Source: CAZVWV01 sp964631745
Lineage (GTDB): Bacteria; Bdellovibrionota_C; UBA2361; JBGSMV01
Assembly: GCA_964631745.1 (NCBI GenBank)
Contig: CAZVWV010000037.1
Span: 1-26,787 of the forward strand
Length of the DNA: 26,787 bases
Reading direction: 5' to 3'
Under the pieces are notes generated by a model, which searched no databases, had not been told where the DNA came from, and saw only the letters and a list, made by a program, of their open reading frames with translations. Of this stretch, positions 8,889 through 16,800 are shown one piece after another. The translations under genes and the position numbers were made by a program. Each line of letters starts with the position of its first letter. The stretch's first letter is position 1.

Positions 8889-8916
8889 ATGCTATCAGAA
8901 AGGGCAGGTTAGTCAA
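8889..8916 (-). promoter_or_regulatory. Candidate sigma-70 promoter of the glutamate dehydrogenase gene
   Basis: Read on the minus strand: TTGACT (8916-8911), a 16-base spacer, TAGCAT (8894-8889). The -35 matches at 5 of 6 bases and the -10 at 4 of 6. Initiation would be near 8882, giving a leader of about 40 bases before the ATG at 8842. It lies just downstream, on the same strand, of a terminator-like hairpin. Confidence 0.35.
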
Positions 8917-8923
8917 AACGTAT

Positions 8924-8963
8924 ATTGCTCAAAAAATAGGGGCGAAGCCCAACATTGAGCAAT
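8924..8963 (-). terminator. Nested hairpin with T-run on the minus strand
   Basis: ATTGCTCAA (8924-8932) pairs with TTGAGCAAT (8955-8963), a perfect 9-bp inverted repeat. Inside it GGGC (8940-8943) pairs with GCCC (8947-8950). On the minus strand the inner stem-loop (GGGC-TTC-GCCC) is followed by CTATTTTTTG, like a short intrinsic terminator. It would end any leftward transcript entering from 9159-8929 just ahead of the glutamate dehydrogenase promoter. Confidence 0.35.
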
Positions 8964-9159
8964 TACGTCTCGCCGTAGCTCGTTGAAACCATTGCCGATA
9001 GTGGTAGTAGTGAGCGAAGGCGGACTGAAATGGCCCACACTTAATGAGCAGATACGTCAAAATATGTATTGCTATCCAAAATCCAATTAGGTGAGGCCGG
9101 AACTCACATTGATACTTGGCCTTGAACCCGCAAAAATTGCGAGCCTTATCGGCCGGCAA
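8929..9159 (-). pseudogene. Doubtful 76-codon open frame, possible gene remnant
   Basis: An open frame of 76 codons reads leftward and ends exactly at the hairpin/T-run described above. The first usable codon is a TTG without a ribosome site, so it looks like the tail of a lost gene rather than an intact one. The predicted peptide has a central hydrophobic stretch (LIGFWIAIHILTYLLI) and an aromatic, basic C-terminus. I recognise no family. It may be chance. Confidence 0.2.
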
Positions 9160-9340
9160 TCACTAAAACTGTACATCTTTGCGCAGTTTTTCTTAAAAAA
9201 TTTTTGCCCAACTCAGGCCGTTTTAGAGCCTTTAAATAACCCTGTTTGTCTATTTTTTGTAAAAATACTGGCTATTTACAATAAACTGAAACTGGGTTCG
9301 AGCCTTTTGAGTCAAATTTCTATCCTACCTTGAGCTTGGT
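8964..9340. other. Non-coding interval upstream of the sigma-54 promoter
   Basis: No convincing gene lies between the glutamate dehydrogenase promoter region and the sigma-54 promoter apart from the doubtful remnant on the minus strand. TGAGCAATTACGTC (8957-8970) recurs with two changes as TGAGCAGATACGTC (9045-9058), and a GTCAAAA-N-GTATTGCT-like segment recurs around 8912 and 9056. From ~9180 the DNA is AT-rich (TTAAAAAATTTTTG, TTTAAATAA), which would suit bending or enhancer binding upstream of a sigma-54 promoter. Confidence 0.4.
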
Positions 9341-9355
9341 TGGTACGAAGATTGC
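9341..9355 (+). promoter_or_regulatory. Sigma-54 (RpoN) promoter, -24/-12 type
   Basis: TGGTACGAAGATTGC matches the TGGYACG-N4-TTGC consensus, with exactly ten bases between the invariant GG (9342-9343) and GC (9354-9355). Transcription should start about 12 bases downstream, near 9366, giving a leader of about 135 bases before the ATG at 9502. It stands directly before an operon encoding two sigma-54 activators, which suggests autoregulation or cascade control. Confidence 0.8.
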
Positions 9356-9382
9356 CATTTGGTTGACACAGACGGCAATGGC

Positions 9383-9392
9383 GGACCGGTCC
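9383..9392. promoter_or_regulatory. Perfect 10-bp palindrome in the leader
   Basis: GGACCGGTCC lies about 17-26 bases after the predicted sigma-54 start. It could be an operator half-site pair or an RNA stem; nothing else supports a specific regulator. Confidence 0.25.
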
Positions 9393-9501
9393 TATGAGTA
9401 GTTTTTTAGGGACGAAGAAGTAGGTTTTTGGGGTTGTGCAGCGGCTGTACCGCCAGTTGCCTTCTCACGGAAGAGTAAGGTTTTTAGCAAGGGAGCGCAG
9501 T

Positions 9502-10602
9502 ATGCAGATTGGAGTTGCGGGTGGTTTTCATTCTCTGTATTCGGAAAGTCTACCGGATAAAGACATCGGCTTAAGGCAAACTTCATTTGCCGGAATCATC
9601 AGCGAATGCTCGGAGATGAAAAAGGTCTTTAGCATCGTTGAGAAGGTGGCGCGGACCAGCAGCACCGTACTGATTCAAGGGGAGTCCGGAACTGGCAAGG
9701 AGCTCGTTGCGCGCGCTATCCATCGTCTAAGTGCTCGCTCCGGAAAGTTGGTGCCGGTAAATTGCGGCGCCATTCCTGAAGAGCTTCTGGAAAGCGAACT
9801 TTTCGGGCACGAGAAGGGGTCGTTCACGGGGGCTACTCAAACTCGTATCGGCCGCTTTCAGATCGCAGATGGCGGCACAATCTTTCTGGACGAAATCGGC
9901 GAGATGAGTCCTAAGCTTCAAGTGAAATTATTAAGAGTTTTGCAAGATCGTAAAGTCGAGCCGGTCGGGTCGGCTCGCAGTATTGATGTGGATGTGCGTG
10001 TGATCGCAGCCACCAATAAAGATTTAAGAGCTGAAGTAAAGGCGGGTCGCTTTCGAGAGGACCTATTCTATCGTTTGCAGGTCGTGCCGGTGCAGCTACC
10101 AGCATTGAGACAGCGTGGTAACGATGTGCTTATTTTGGCGCGTCATTTCTTGGAAAAAGCCAGTCAGCGGCTGGGAAGGGAGCTGATGGGAATGACCTCT
10201 GAGGTGGCGCGCAAATTACAGGAGTACAGCTGGTCCGGAAATGTGCGCGAACTCGAGAATCTGATCGAGCGAACCGCTATCCTGGCGGATGGGCCCGACA
10301 TAAGAATCTCAGACTTGCCGGATTATGTATTAGAGGGGGGCGCTTGCGAAACTAGCGTGGTCGAGGGCTTCACGGAAATTCCGGATAGCGGTTTGGATTT
10401 TAATGAACTTGTCGGCCAGTATGAAAATCGCTTAATTGTCTTAGCGTTAAATAAAACCAGCGGCAATAAAAAGGCGGCGGCGCGGCTGCTAAACCTTAAT
10501 CGCACAACTCTGGTCGAAAAAATCAAGAAGAAGGGTTTGGAGTCACGTTGTAACGACGAGCATGAAAATGACTGTGCCAACGAAGCAAGAGTGGAGATCT
10601 AG
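9502..10602 (+). CDS. Sigma-54-dependent activator without receiver domain (FlrA/FleQ-like)
   Basis: A 366-aa bacterial enhancer-binding protein: an AAA+ ATPase that remodels sigma-54 RNA polymerase at -24/-12 promoters. The start is ATG 9502, with AAGGGAG six bases upstream; the GTG at 9436 would add 22 residues but lacks a ribosome site. A short N-terminal tail of ~30 residues replaces any sensory domain. Walker A GESGTGKE is at ~60-67, the sigma-54 contact loop reads GSFTGA (~106-111) instead of GAFTGA, and Walker B is GGTIFLDEIGEM (~124-135). The Fis-type helix-turn-helix at the C-terminus contains LNRTTLVEKIKKKG, close to the RTTLVEKMRKYG of FleQ/FlrA flagellar master regulators. The TPR-protein gene begins two bases after its stop. 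A flagellar role is inferred only. Confidence 0.88.
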   Translation: MQIGVAGGFHSLYSESLPDKDIGLRQTSFAGIISECSEMKKVFSIVEKVARTSSTVLIQGESGTGKELVARAIHRLSARSGKLVPVNCGAIPEELLESELFGHEKGSFTGATQTRIGRFQIADGGTIFLDEIGEMSPKLQVKLLRVLQDRKVEPVGSARSIDVDVRVIAATNKDLRAEVKAGRFREDLFYRLQVVPVQLPALRQRGNDVLILARHFLEKASQRLGRELMGMTSEVARKLQEYSWSGNVRELENLIERTAILADGPDIRISDLPDYVLEGGACETSVVEGFTEIPDSGLDFNELVGQYENRLIVLALNKTSGNKKAAARLLNLNRTTLVEKIKKKGLESRCNDEHENDCANEARVEI

Positions 10603-10604
10603 CA

Positions 10605-11495
10605 ATGTTTGGCCGTGGTAGATCGATTGCTGCACTTTTTATGGCGCTTTTAGGCGCTCTGGTCTGGCCCAGCATGGCGCGCGCAGAGCATCCCATCGAC
10701 GTGCAGCAGAAGGCCTCCGATGGAGACTACCTGGGCGCGCTTTTGGCGTTTGATCGAATGCCCAAACGCATCGCCACTACGGAGTCTGTGATTGCCGCTG
10801 GAAAAAGCGCATGGGCACTGGGGCTGGCCGATCGAGCGCGTAAGGAGTTTGAATCTGCCATTCAGGACGAAAGTTTGTCGATTGAGCAACGCGCTAAACT
10901 TTTCTTGTCTCGGGGAGTGATTGAGTTGCAGGAAAACCGTTCAAAAACAGCGGTTTTGTATGCAGAAAAGGCAGCTACGCTGCTGACGGAAGTATCCCCG
11001 CTCAAGGCGCGTGTGTTCTTGCTTTGGGGGGATGCCCTGCGCAACGACCAAAGCTATGGGGGAGCAAGCGCCAAGTACTCCGAAGCGCTTAGCGCGGCCT
11101 CGACGGATGATATTCCCGACATACATTTTCGCCTGGGTGAATGTGCTTTGAAAATTGGAAAGGCAGACGAGGCTCAGGCAAACTTCGAACAGATTCCTCT
11201 GGTGCACGAACGCGCGCCGCAGGCTATCCGGTATCTTGCGCAGATTGCGCTTGATGCTAAGCAGTTCGAAAGTGCGCAATTTTGGTTGGGTAAGGGCAGA
11301 GAGAATTTTCCGGACCAGTTCTTAGATAGCTGGGTTGATTTTGCGTTAGTTCAGTCGGCGGTAAATCAGGGAGATCAGCAGCGTGTCAGGGCTCTCCAGA
11401 CCGATGCCGCTCAGAAGTATCCGCCTTCAGACGCCTGGCTCAATCTTTTGAACGCTGAAGCTGAGGAGTTTTACTGGAAGGTTTCAAAATCGTAA
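10605..11495 (+). CDS. Secreted TPR-repeat protein
   Basis: A 296-aa protein with an N-terminal Sec signal peptide (basic MFGRGR, hydrophobic IAALFMALLGALVW, cleavage after ARA at residue ~27), so it is probably periplasmic. The mature part is alpha-helical with TPR-like repeats. Examples are the segments around ALLAFDRMP, AWALGLADRARKEFESAI, FRLGECALKIGKADEAQANFEQIP and YLAQIALDAKQFESAQFWLGKGRENFP. TPR proteins usually act as scaffolds. It lies between the FlrA-like activator (2-base gap) and the histidine kinase (7-base gap), so it is co-transcribed. Its role might be assembly of, or signalling from, an envelope machine. No catalytic motif is visible and I cannot name the gene. Confidence 0.8.
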   Translation: MFGRGRSIAALFMALLGALVWPSMARAEHPIDVQQKASDGDYLGALLAFDRMPKRIATTESVIAAGKSAWALGLADRARKEFESAIQDESLSIEQRAKLFLSRGVIELQENRSKTAVLYAEKAATLLTEVSPLKARVFLLWGDALRNDQSYGGASAKYSEALSAASTDDIPDIHFRLGECALKIGKADEAQANFEQIPLVHERAPQAIRYLAQIALDAKQFESAQFWLGKGRENFPDQFLDSWVDFALVQSAVNQGDQQRVRALQTDAAQKYPPSDAWLNLLNAEAEEFYWKVSKS

Positions 11496-11502
11496 GGACG
11501 TT

Positions 11503-12333
11503 ATGCAAGTTGTACGCGCTACACAGGAAACGCAGACTAAAGAGAGTATTTTGCGCCAGGCTTTCGAAAGCTTTAACGAGGCCAGCGCTCGACTGGAGGA
11601 TAAGTATCTTCAGCTGCATCGTGAAAGCGAGAGTCTACGAGTGCAATTAGCTGAACGGGATTTAGCGGTAAAGCGCGCTGAGAAGCTTGCGCACCTTGGT
11701 GAAATGGCGGCAGCTTTGGCGCACGAGGTGCGTAACCCCTTGGGGGCAATTAAGTTATTTCTTTCGCTCTTGCGGCAGGATTTGAAAGAGCGCACGGATT
11801 CTTTGACGATCGTGAACGAGATTGATCAGAGTATCGAATCTTTAGATACCGTGGTCTCAAATATTCTCTTTTTTTCGCGCGACCGTAAACCGGATTTCTC
11901 GCCCATTAATTTAAATGCGGTCATATCGGAAATTGTGGAAGGGTTGAAAAAAGGGCAAGGGGCGCGGGCCACGATTGGGCTGGAGCTTGGTGCTAATCCC
12001 TTTGTCTTGGGATGTGAGCACTCTCTACGAAGGGCCTTCCAAAATCTACTGCAGAACGCTTTGCAGGCCACGCGCTTTGTCGGCAAGATTACGATTCGGA
12101 CTCTAGATTCCACGCAGGGCTTAATGATTGAGATTAGCGATAACGGGCCAGGCATTAAGACCGAGCTGATGGATAAAATATTTGAGCCATTTGTTAGTTC
12201 AAAAAATGAGGGTACTGGGCTAGGACTTGCAATCGTGCGCCAAATTGTGGAGCAGCACGCCGGAACAATTTCAGTTGAGAATCGGGACGGGGCGGTTTTT
12301 AAAATCGCTCTTCCACGTAAACAGAGGCCGTAG
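11503..12333 (+). CDS. Cytosolic sensor histidine kinase (FlrB/FleS/NtrB-like)
   Basis: A 276-aa two-component kinase with no membrane segment. Residues ~15-62 form a probable coiled coil (FESFNEASARLEDKYLQL onward) reminiscent of the FleS/FlrB N-terminus. The dimerisation/phosphoacceptor motif LAHLGEMAAALAHEVRNPL puts the phosphorylated histidine at His74. The ATP-binding domain has the N box QNLLQNALQ (~184-192), the G1 box DNGPGI (~212-217), the F box IFEPFVSS and the G2 box GTGLGLAIV. The start ATG 11503 has AAGGACG before it. It is followed eight bases later by its likely partner response regulator. The absence of a transmembrane sensor suggests an internal cue, such as flagellar or secretion assembly state. 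That is inference from the FlrB/FlgS families. Confidence 0.9.
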   Translation: MQVVRATQETQTKESILRQAFESFNEASARLEDKYLQLHRESESLRVQLAERDLAVKRAEKLAHLGEMAAALAHEVRNPLGAIKLFLSLLRQDLKERTDSLTIVNEIDQSIESLDTVVSNILFFSRDRKPDFSPINLNAVISEIVEGLKKGQGARATIGLELGANPFVLGCEHSLRRAFQNLLQNALQATRFVGKITIRTLDSTQGLMIEISDNGPGIKTELMDKIFEPFVSSKNEGTGLGLAIVRQIVEQHAGTISVENRDGAVFKIALPRKQRP

Positions 12334-12341
12334 GGGGAAAT

Positions 12342-13799
12342 ATGCTTCAGAAAGATACTAAAGTTTTAGTGGTCGATGACGATCCGCAGATGCAGCTTGC
12401 CGTTAAAGCTACCTTGACCAGAGCGGAGGCATGCGTGACCGTGGCCTGTGATGGTCGCCAAGCCTTGGATTACATTGAGCAGGAGAGTTTCGATCTGATT
12501 ATCTCCGACCAACGCATGCCGGAACTTACGGGGCAGGAACTGTTGCAAGAAGTGCAGCGGAAAGCGATACAGACGCCCTTTGTCATGATGACCGCGCATG
12601 GCACAATCAACCAGGCGGTTGAAGCTATGCAGATCGGTGCAGCGGATTTTCTGACCAAACCGTTTTCGGCAGATGAATTGATGCGTGTTGTAGAGCGCGT
12701 TCTAAGCCCTGAAAGCAAAGAATTTAGGAATAAATCTCGCAAATCCAAGAAAGGCAAGGCTATTGTTACGAATAACCCGCTAATGATTCGGGTGCTAGAG
12801 GTTTCAGAGGCCGTGGCCAAGAGCGATGCCACTGTATTGATTCAGGGAGAGTCAGGCACGGGTAAGGAGCTTGTGGCGCGTTTGATTCACTCGTCTAGTC
12901 CCAGAGCCGAGCAGCCATTTGTGGCGGTTAACTGCGCCGCGCTGCCTGCAACTTTGCTGGAAAGTGAACTGTTTGGACACGAGAAAGGGGCTTTTACCGG
13001 AGCGCAGCAGAAAAAGATCGGCAAATTTGAGTTGGCGCAAGGCGGTACGATTCTCTTGGACGAAATATCGGAGATGGATTTGGCTTTACAGGCCAAGCTG
13101 CTAAGAGTGTTGCAAGAGCGCGAGGTTGATCGCGTGGGCGGCAGAGACCCGGTTTCGATTGACGTGAGGGTGCTCGCTACCACTAACAGAAATTTGGATG
13201 ATGCTGTGAAATTGGGAGCTTTTAGAGCTGATCTGTTTTATCGCTTAAATGTAATCCCGCTTACACTTCCGGCTCTGCGCGAGCGCGTGGGCGATGTGAA
13301 ATTACTGGCGGAGCATTTCATGGCCCAATATCTCGGGAAGGATGCCCCAAGATTGAGCGCCGATATTCTGGCTGCTTTGGAAAACTATGCTTGGCCAGGA
13401 AACATTCGGGAGCTTCAGAACGCAGTTGAGCGTGCAGCGATTTTGTCGCGTGGTTACGCCCCAAGGGAGTCAGACTTTCTTTTAGGTGACGCTTCCAAAG
13501 GCTTAATGAATATTCCCTTGCGTGAACGCGTAGAAGTTAAAACTTATGAACCAGCCGCTGGCGCCGAAGTGCAATCCGCAGCATACCAACCGCTTAGCAC
13601 CCAAGTGATTGTAAATGATAACTTAGTGATTAAACCCGGTATCACCGTGGGTGAAATGGAGAAATTACTAATTCTAGAAACGTTAAAGTCTACTGAGAAT
13701 AACCGCACCAAAGCCGCCCAACTGCTGGGAATAAGTATCCGTACGTTGCGCAACAAGCTGCATGAGTATGGGTATAGCGCCTTGGAGGCTGGAGAGTAG
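12342..13799 (+). CDS. NtrC-family sigma-54 response regulator (FlrC/FleR-like)
   Basis: A 485-aa regulator in three parts. The receiver domain (~6-120) has the acidic pair at residues 12-13, phosphoacceptor Asp56 in IISDQRMP, and a conserved Lys in LTKPF. The AAA+ domain has Walker A GESGTGKE (~169-176), an intact GAFTGA sigma-54 loop (~216-221) and GGTILLDEISEM. The C-terminal Fis-type helix-turn-helix contains NNRTKAAQLLGISIRTLRNKL, which resembles FlrC/FleR. A linker of ~90 residues joins the AAA+ and DNA-binding domains. The kinase ahead of it should phosphorylate Asp56. AGGGGGA upstream of ATG 12342 supports the start. It is the last gene of the sigma-54 operon and converges on the glycosyltransferase gene with no strong terminator in the 59-base gap. 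Confidence 0.93.
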   Translation: MLQKDTKVLVVDDDPQMQLAVKATLTRAEACVTVACDGRQALDYIEQESFDLIISDQRMPELTGQELLQEVQRKAIQTPFVMMTAHGTINQAVEAMQIGAADFLTKPFSADELMRVVERVLSPESKEFRNKSRKSKKGKAIVTNNPLMIRVLEVSEAVAKSDATVLIQGESGTGKELVARLIHSSSPRAEQPFVAVNCAALPATLLESELFGHEKGAFTGAQQKKIGKFELAQGGTILLDEISEMDLALQAKLLRVLQEREVDRVGGRDPVSIDVRVLATTNRNLDDAVKLGAFRADLFYRLNVIPLTLPALRERVGDVKLLAEHFMAQYLGKDAPRLSADILAALENYAWPGNIRELQNAVERAAILSRGYAPRESDFLLGDASKGLMNIPLRERVEVKTYEPAAGAEVQSAAYQPLSTQVIVNDNLVIKPGITVGEMEKLLILETLKSTENNRTKAAQLLGISIRTLRNKLHEYGYSALEAGE

Positions 13800-13858
13800 G
13801 GGGTCATTTAGCGCTGACTATTACCCACATTTTTTTAGGCCGCGATTTAGCGCGCAGG

Positions 13859-16800
13859 TTAAATCGAAGTCGTCGAATAACCTATTGGTGAACAACCGAC
13901 AATTTTCTGCGGGTTTAAGAAATTCTGCCAGGCCGCCAGGGTGCGCTGAGCCACACGATCCCAAGAAAATTTATCGGCTTGAATTTTGCCGCGCCTTGAC
14001 AGGTCGTCTGCGAGCGCCGAATTTTCTAGGAGCGCTAGCATGCGTTGTGCCATGCCTTCCACGTCGCCTGGAGTTATATACAGGGCAGCATCCCCGGCAA
14101 CTTCGGGAATTGAGGTTGTGTTACTGCAGATCACTGGGCATCCGTTGGCCATGGCCTCAAGTACGGGCAGTCCAAATCCTTCGTACAACGACGGGAAGAT
14201 TAGCGCTGTGGCCATTGAGTATAACGCTTTCAACTCTGAGTCGCCTAGATACCCGGTGAAGGTTACCTTCCCGCAAGGGTGCTTGCCGAATAATTCCTTG
14301 AAAGCCTCCTTGTAGGGGTCGTTGTTGCTCCCGACTACCACTAGCTCCATCTCTTTAAAGGCTGATCCTGCGATGAAGGCTAGGGCGGTTGTCATGAAAT
14401 CTTTATGTGGGTCTAACCCGCCAACTGATAGAAAATAGGGCTTGGCTATTCCTAATCGTTTCAACAAATTTGGCGCTTGATCGGTTGTCAGAGGCTCCGC
14501 CGAGACGCTTTTATTGGGCCCGGCCATTATGGTGACCACTTGATCCGCTGAGATGCCGATACCTTGTATAAGGTCCCGTCTGGTGAATTCAGATATTGCA
14601 AGCACTAAGGCATTTCTTTGTTTTATCTGCTCGAGGCGCTTTAAGTAGATCAGCTGCCTGGATTTGTCCCACACGTCAAAATGATTTTGCCGCACGGTTA
14701 GTGGAATCAAATCATAGAATACCACCGAGGTGGGACATGCTGGCGCGAGTCGCATCGGAGAATCGAATCCAGCGATTAAACTCATCTGGTCGGGTATATG
14801 ATAAAGGTCAAGCTTTGGGTAAGGGGTATCGAAATATGTGGCTTTAACATTGTTAAATCGTTGCAACACCTGTAAATGTTCGTCTTGGCCTTCTGCTTCT
14901 AGGAACAGGAAGTACTGCCAATCTGGAGTAAGCTCAATGATTTTACTTAGGTGGTTGACAGTATAGTGGCCAATTCCGCGTTGCGCAGTTTCCGGGAGAG
15001 TCAGTGTGCGCGCGTCAATTCCGACCGTGAATGGTGTTATGGGCCTGACAATCTGTACCTGTGAAGGCTGTGGTTGCATGACTGCGCCTAGGGCGAGCTC
15101 CTCAACTCGTTCCTGCACGAATGTGTCTGTTTTGATGATCGCGGGCTTTGTTTCCATTTGCTGTTGTATCCATGTGGTAAATTCAGAGCGCTGGGGCTCG
15201 AATTCTTTTGCATCTCTATTATTGAGAGTAGTGAATGAGCCGGACTCATCTGCAACAAAAGCGTTTCTCATCTGTGACATTAGTTCTGGAAGAGAAGGTT
15301 GATACCAAGCTGCCGTTTCAGGGAAAAGTTCTCGTAGTTCACGCCGGTCCCTTCCAACTGGAATCTTGGTTTGATCAATTACGGGAAAAGCGTTCGGATA
15401 CGACACCAGGTCTGAAAGAGGCCCAACGCGGGAAATGATTGCAGATTTGCCGTTCGCTAATGCCTGCCAGGTCCTATACGGTAGCGGGTCGTAACGTTGT
15501 ACATTCACCAAGCAATCAAGGCGCTCAAGAAATCGGTAATAATCCGGATCGCTCATGCTGGCAGGGATGGATTCAAGCTGTCGAATACGGCTTTGATCCT
15601 CGCCCGTGATCTGGAGAATCCGCATCAAGAGATCTTTGACTGGCTGCGGATCTAAAAAGTCATGTTTTAGGCAGAGACGAACGCGCTCCTCTGCTTTAAA
15701 AGTAGTGAGAAATGCCTTTACGACAAGCTCCCATGCGCTACGACCATCAGCGGAGATGAAGCAGCCGAAACAATAGTCTCGATCTTTACGGGCGGCTCGA
15801 TCAAGCTGGAAACCTGCTATCGGCGGCATCGGCATAAGTTTGGCTTTACCTGCGGCGAGTCCTGCGGTGAGAAAGCTTTTTCGAGTGAACTCGGAAAGGA
15901 ACCAAACTTCATCTAAGCATGAAGCTTCACGCAAAAGTGCGACGAATGGGAGGTCTGCATCGTTCTCGATTACCCCAATGAATCTTTTAAACGAAGGATA
16001 CTGCTCCCGTAAGGTTGAGAAGATAGGAAGTCTCTGCGCTCTTAGCTGGGGCAAGACACAAATCAAGGTTCCGGTGTCAACACGGGTGGAAAAATGCCCG
16101 TGCTGCTCAAGCCATCCTTGGCGGTCGGAGTAAAGAATCAAATTGTAATTCTGATCAATGCGATCTGATTTTACTTGCAACGGGATGCCAGCAGCCTTAA
16201 TTGACCGAGCCAGTTCGCGGCTGAACAAGCCCTGGTCCCCGAAGCTTAAGGTTGGGGCGAGGAGCAAAATCCCTTCTTGCTCTTCTATCCTAGGAGTGTC
16301 CTGTTTGTGCTGTTTGTGGCTGCTATGGTCGGTTGTATTGATTTCGCTTTGGACTAGTTCAATCTGACTTACGTATCCACCTAGCGCGCGGCAATCCCAT
16401 TGGTCAAGATCTGCAAGTGCCGGAACGAACGAAGCGCTGAACTCTATTTCAAATTTGCATTCGCTTTTACATTCACCGCTGGACCAAGAAAGGGGCAAGG
16501 AAACCTGTAGCTCTTGGTTGCTTGCCACAAAGAGTAGTTCCTGGATAATTTCGCCTGCCTGACTCACTTGGACCTTGAGCGGGAAGTTCTCGTAAGTTTT
16601 CTCCTCATAACATCGCAATCTAAATTGGAGAGTGTTAGAGGCCAGCGCCTCTTGTTGGCTGACGCTGATGCTGGCTCGTTTTAAAAGCTTTCGATACCCG
16701 CCGCAATCAGGATCTATCCCACGAGCCATAACGCCCCGAGCGATTTGGCGCTCCTGATCTACGGGAATAGGCGAGTGCTTGTGTATGATACGACCGTGCG

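Noticed and set aside
5451..8912. Plus-strand open frames opposite the glutamate dehydrogenase gene
   Set aside because: They are antisense shadows of a strongly conserved coding sequence and have no recognisable motifs or ribosome sites.
9436..9501. Upstream GTG start for the first sigma-54 activator
   Set aside because: It has no ribosome site, whereas ATG 9502 has AAGGGAG at good distance, and family members begin close to the AAA+ domain.
13800..13858. Bidirectional terminator between the response regulator and glycosyltransferase genes
   Set aside because: There is a T7 run and a GCGCT/AGCGC pair, but the run is inside the loop and not after a stem, so no terminator is called.
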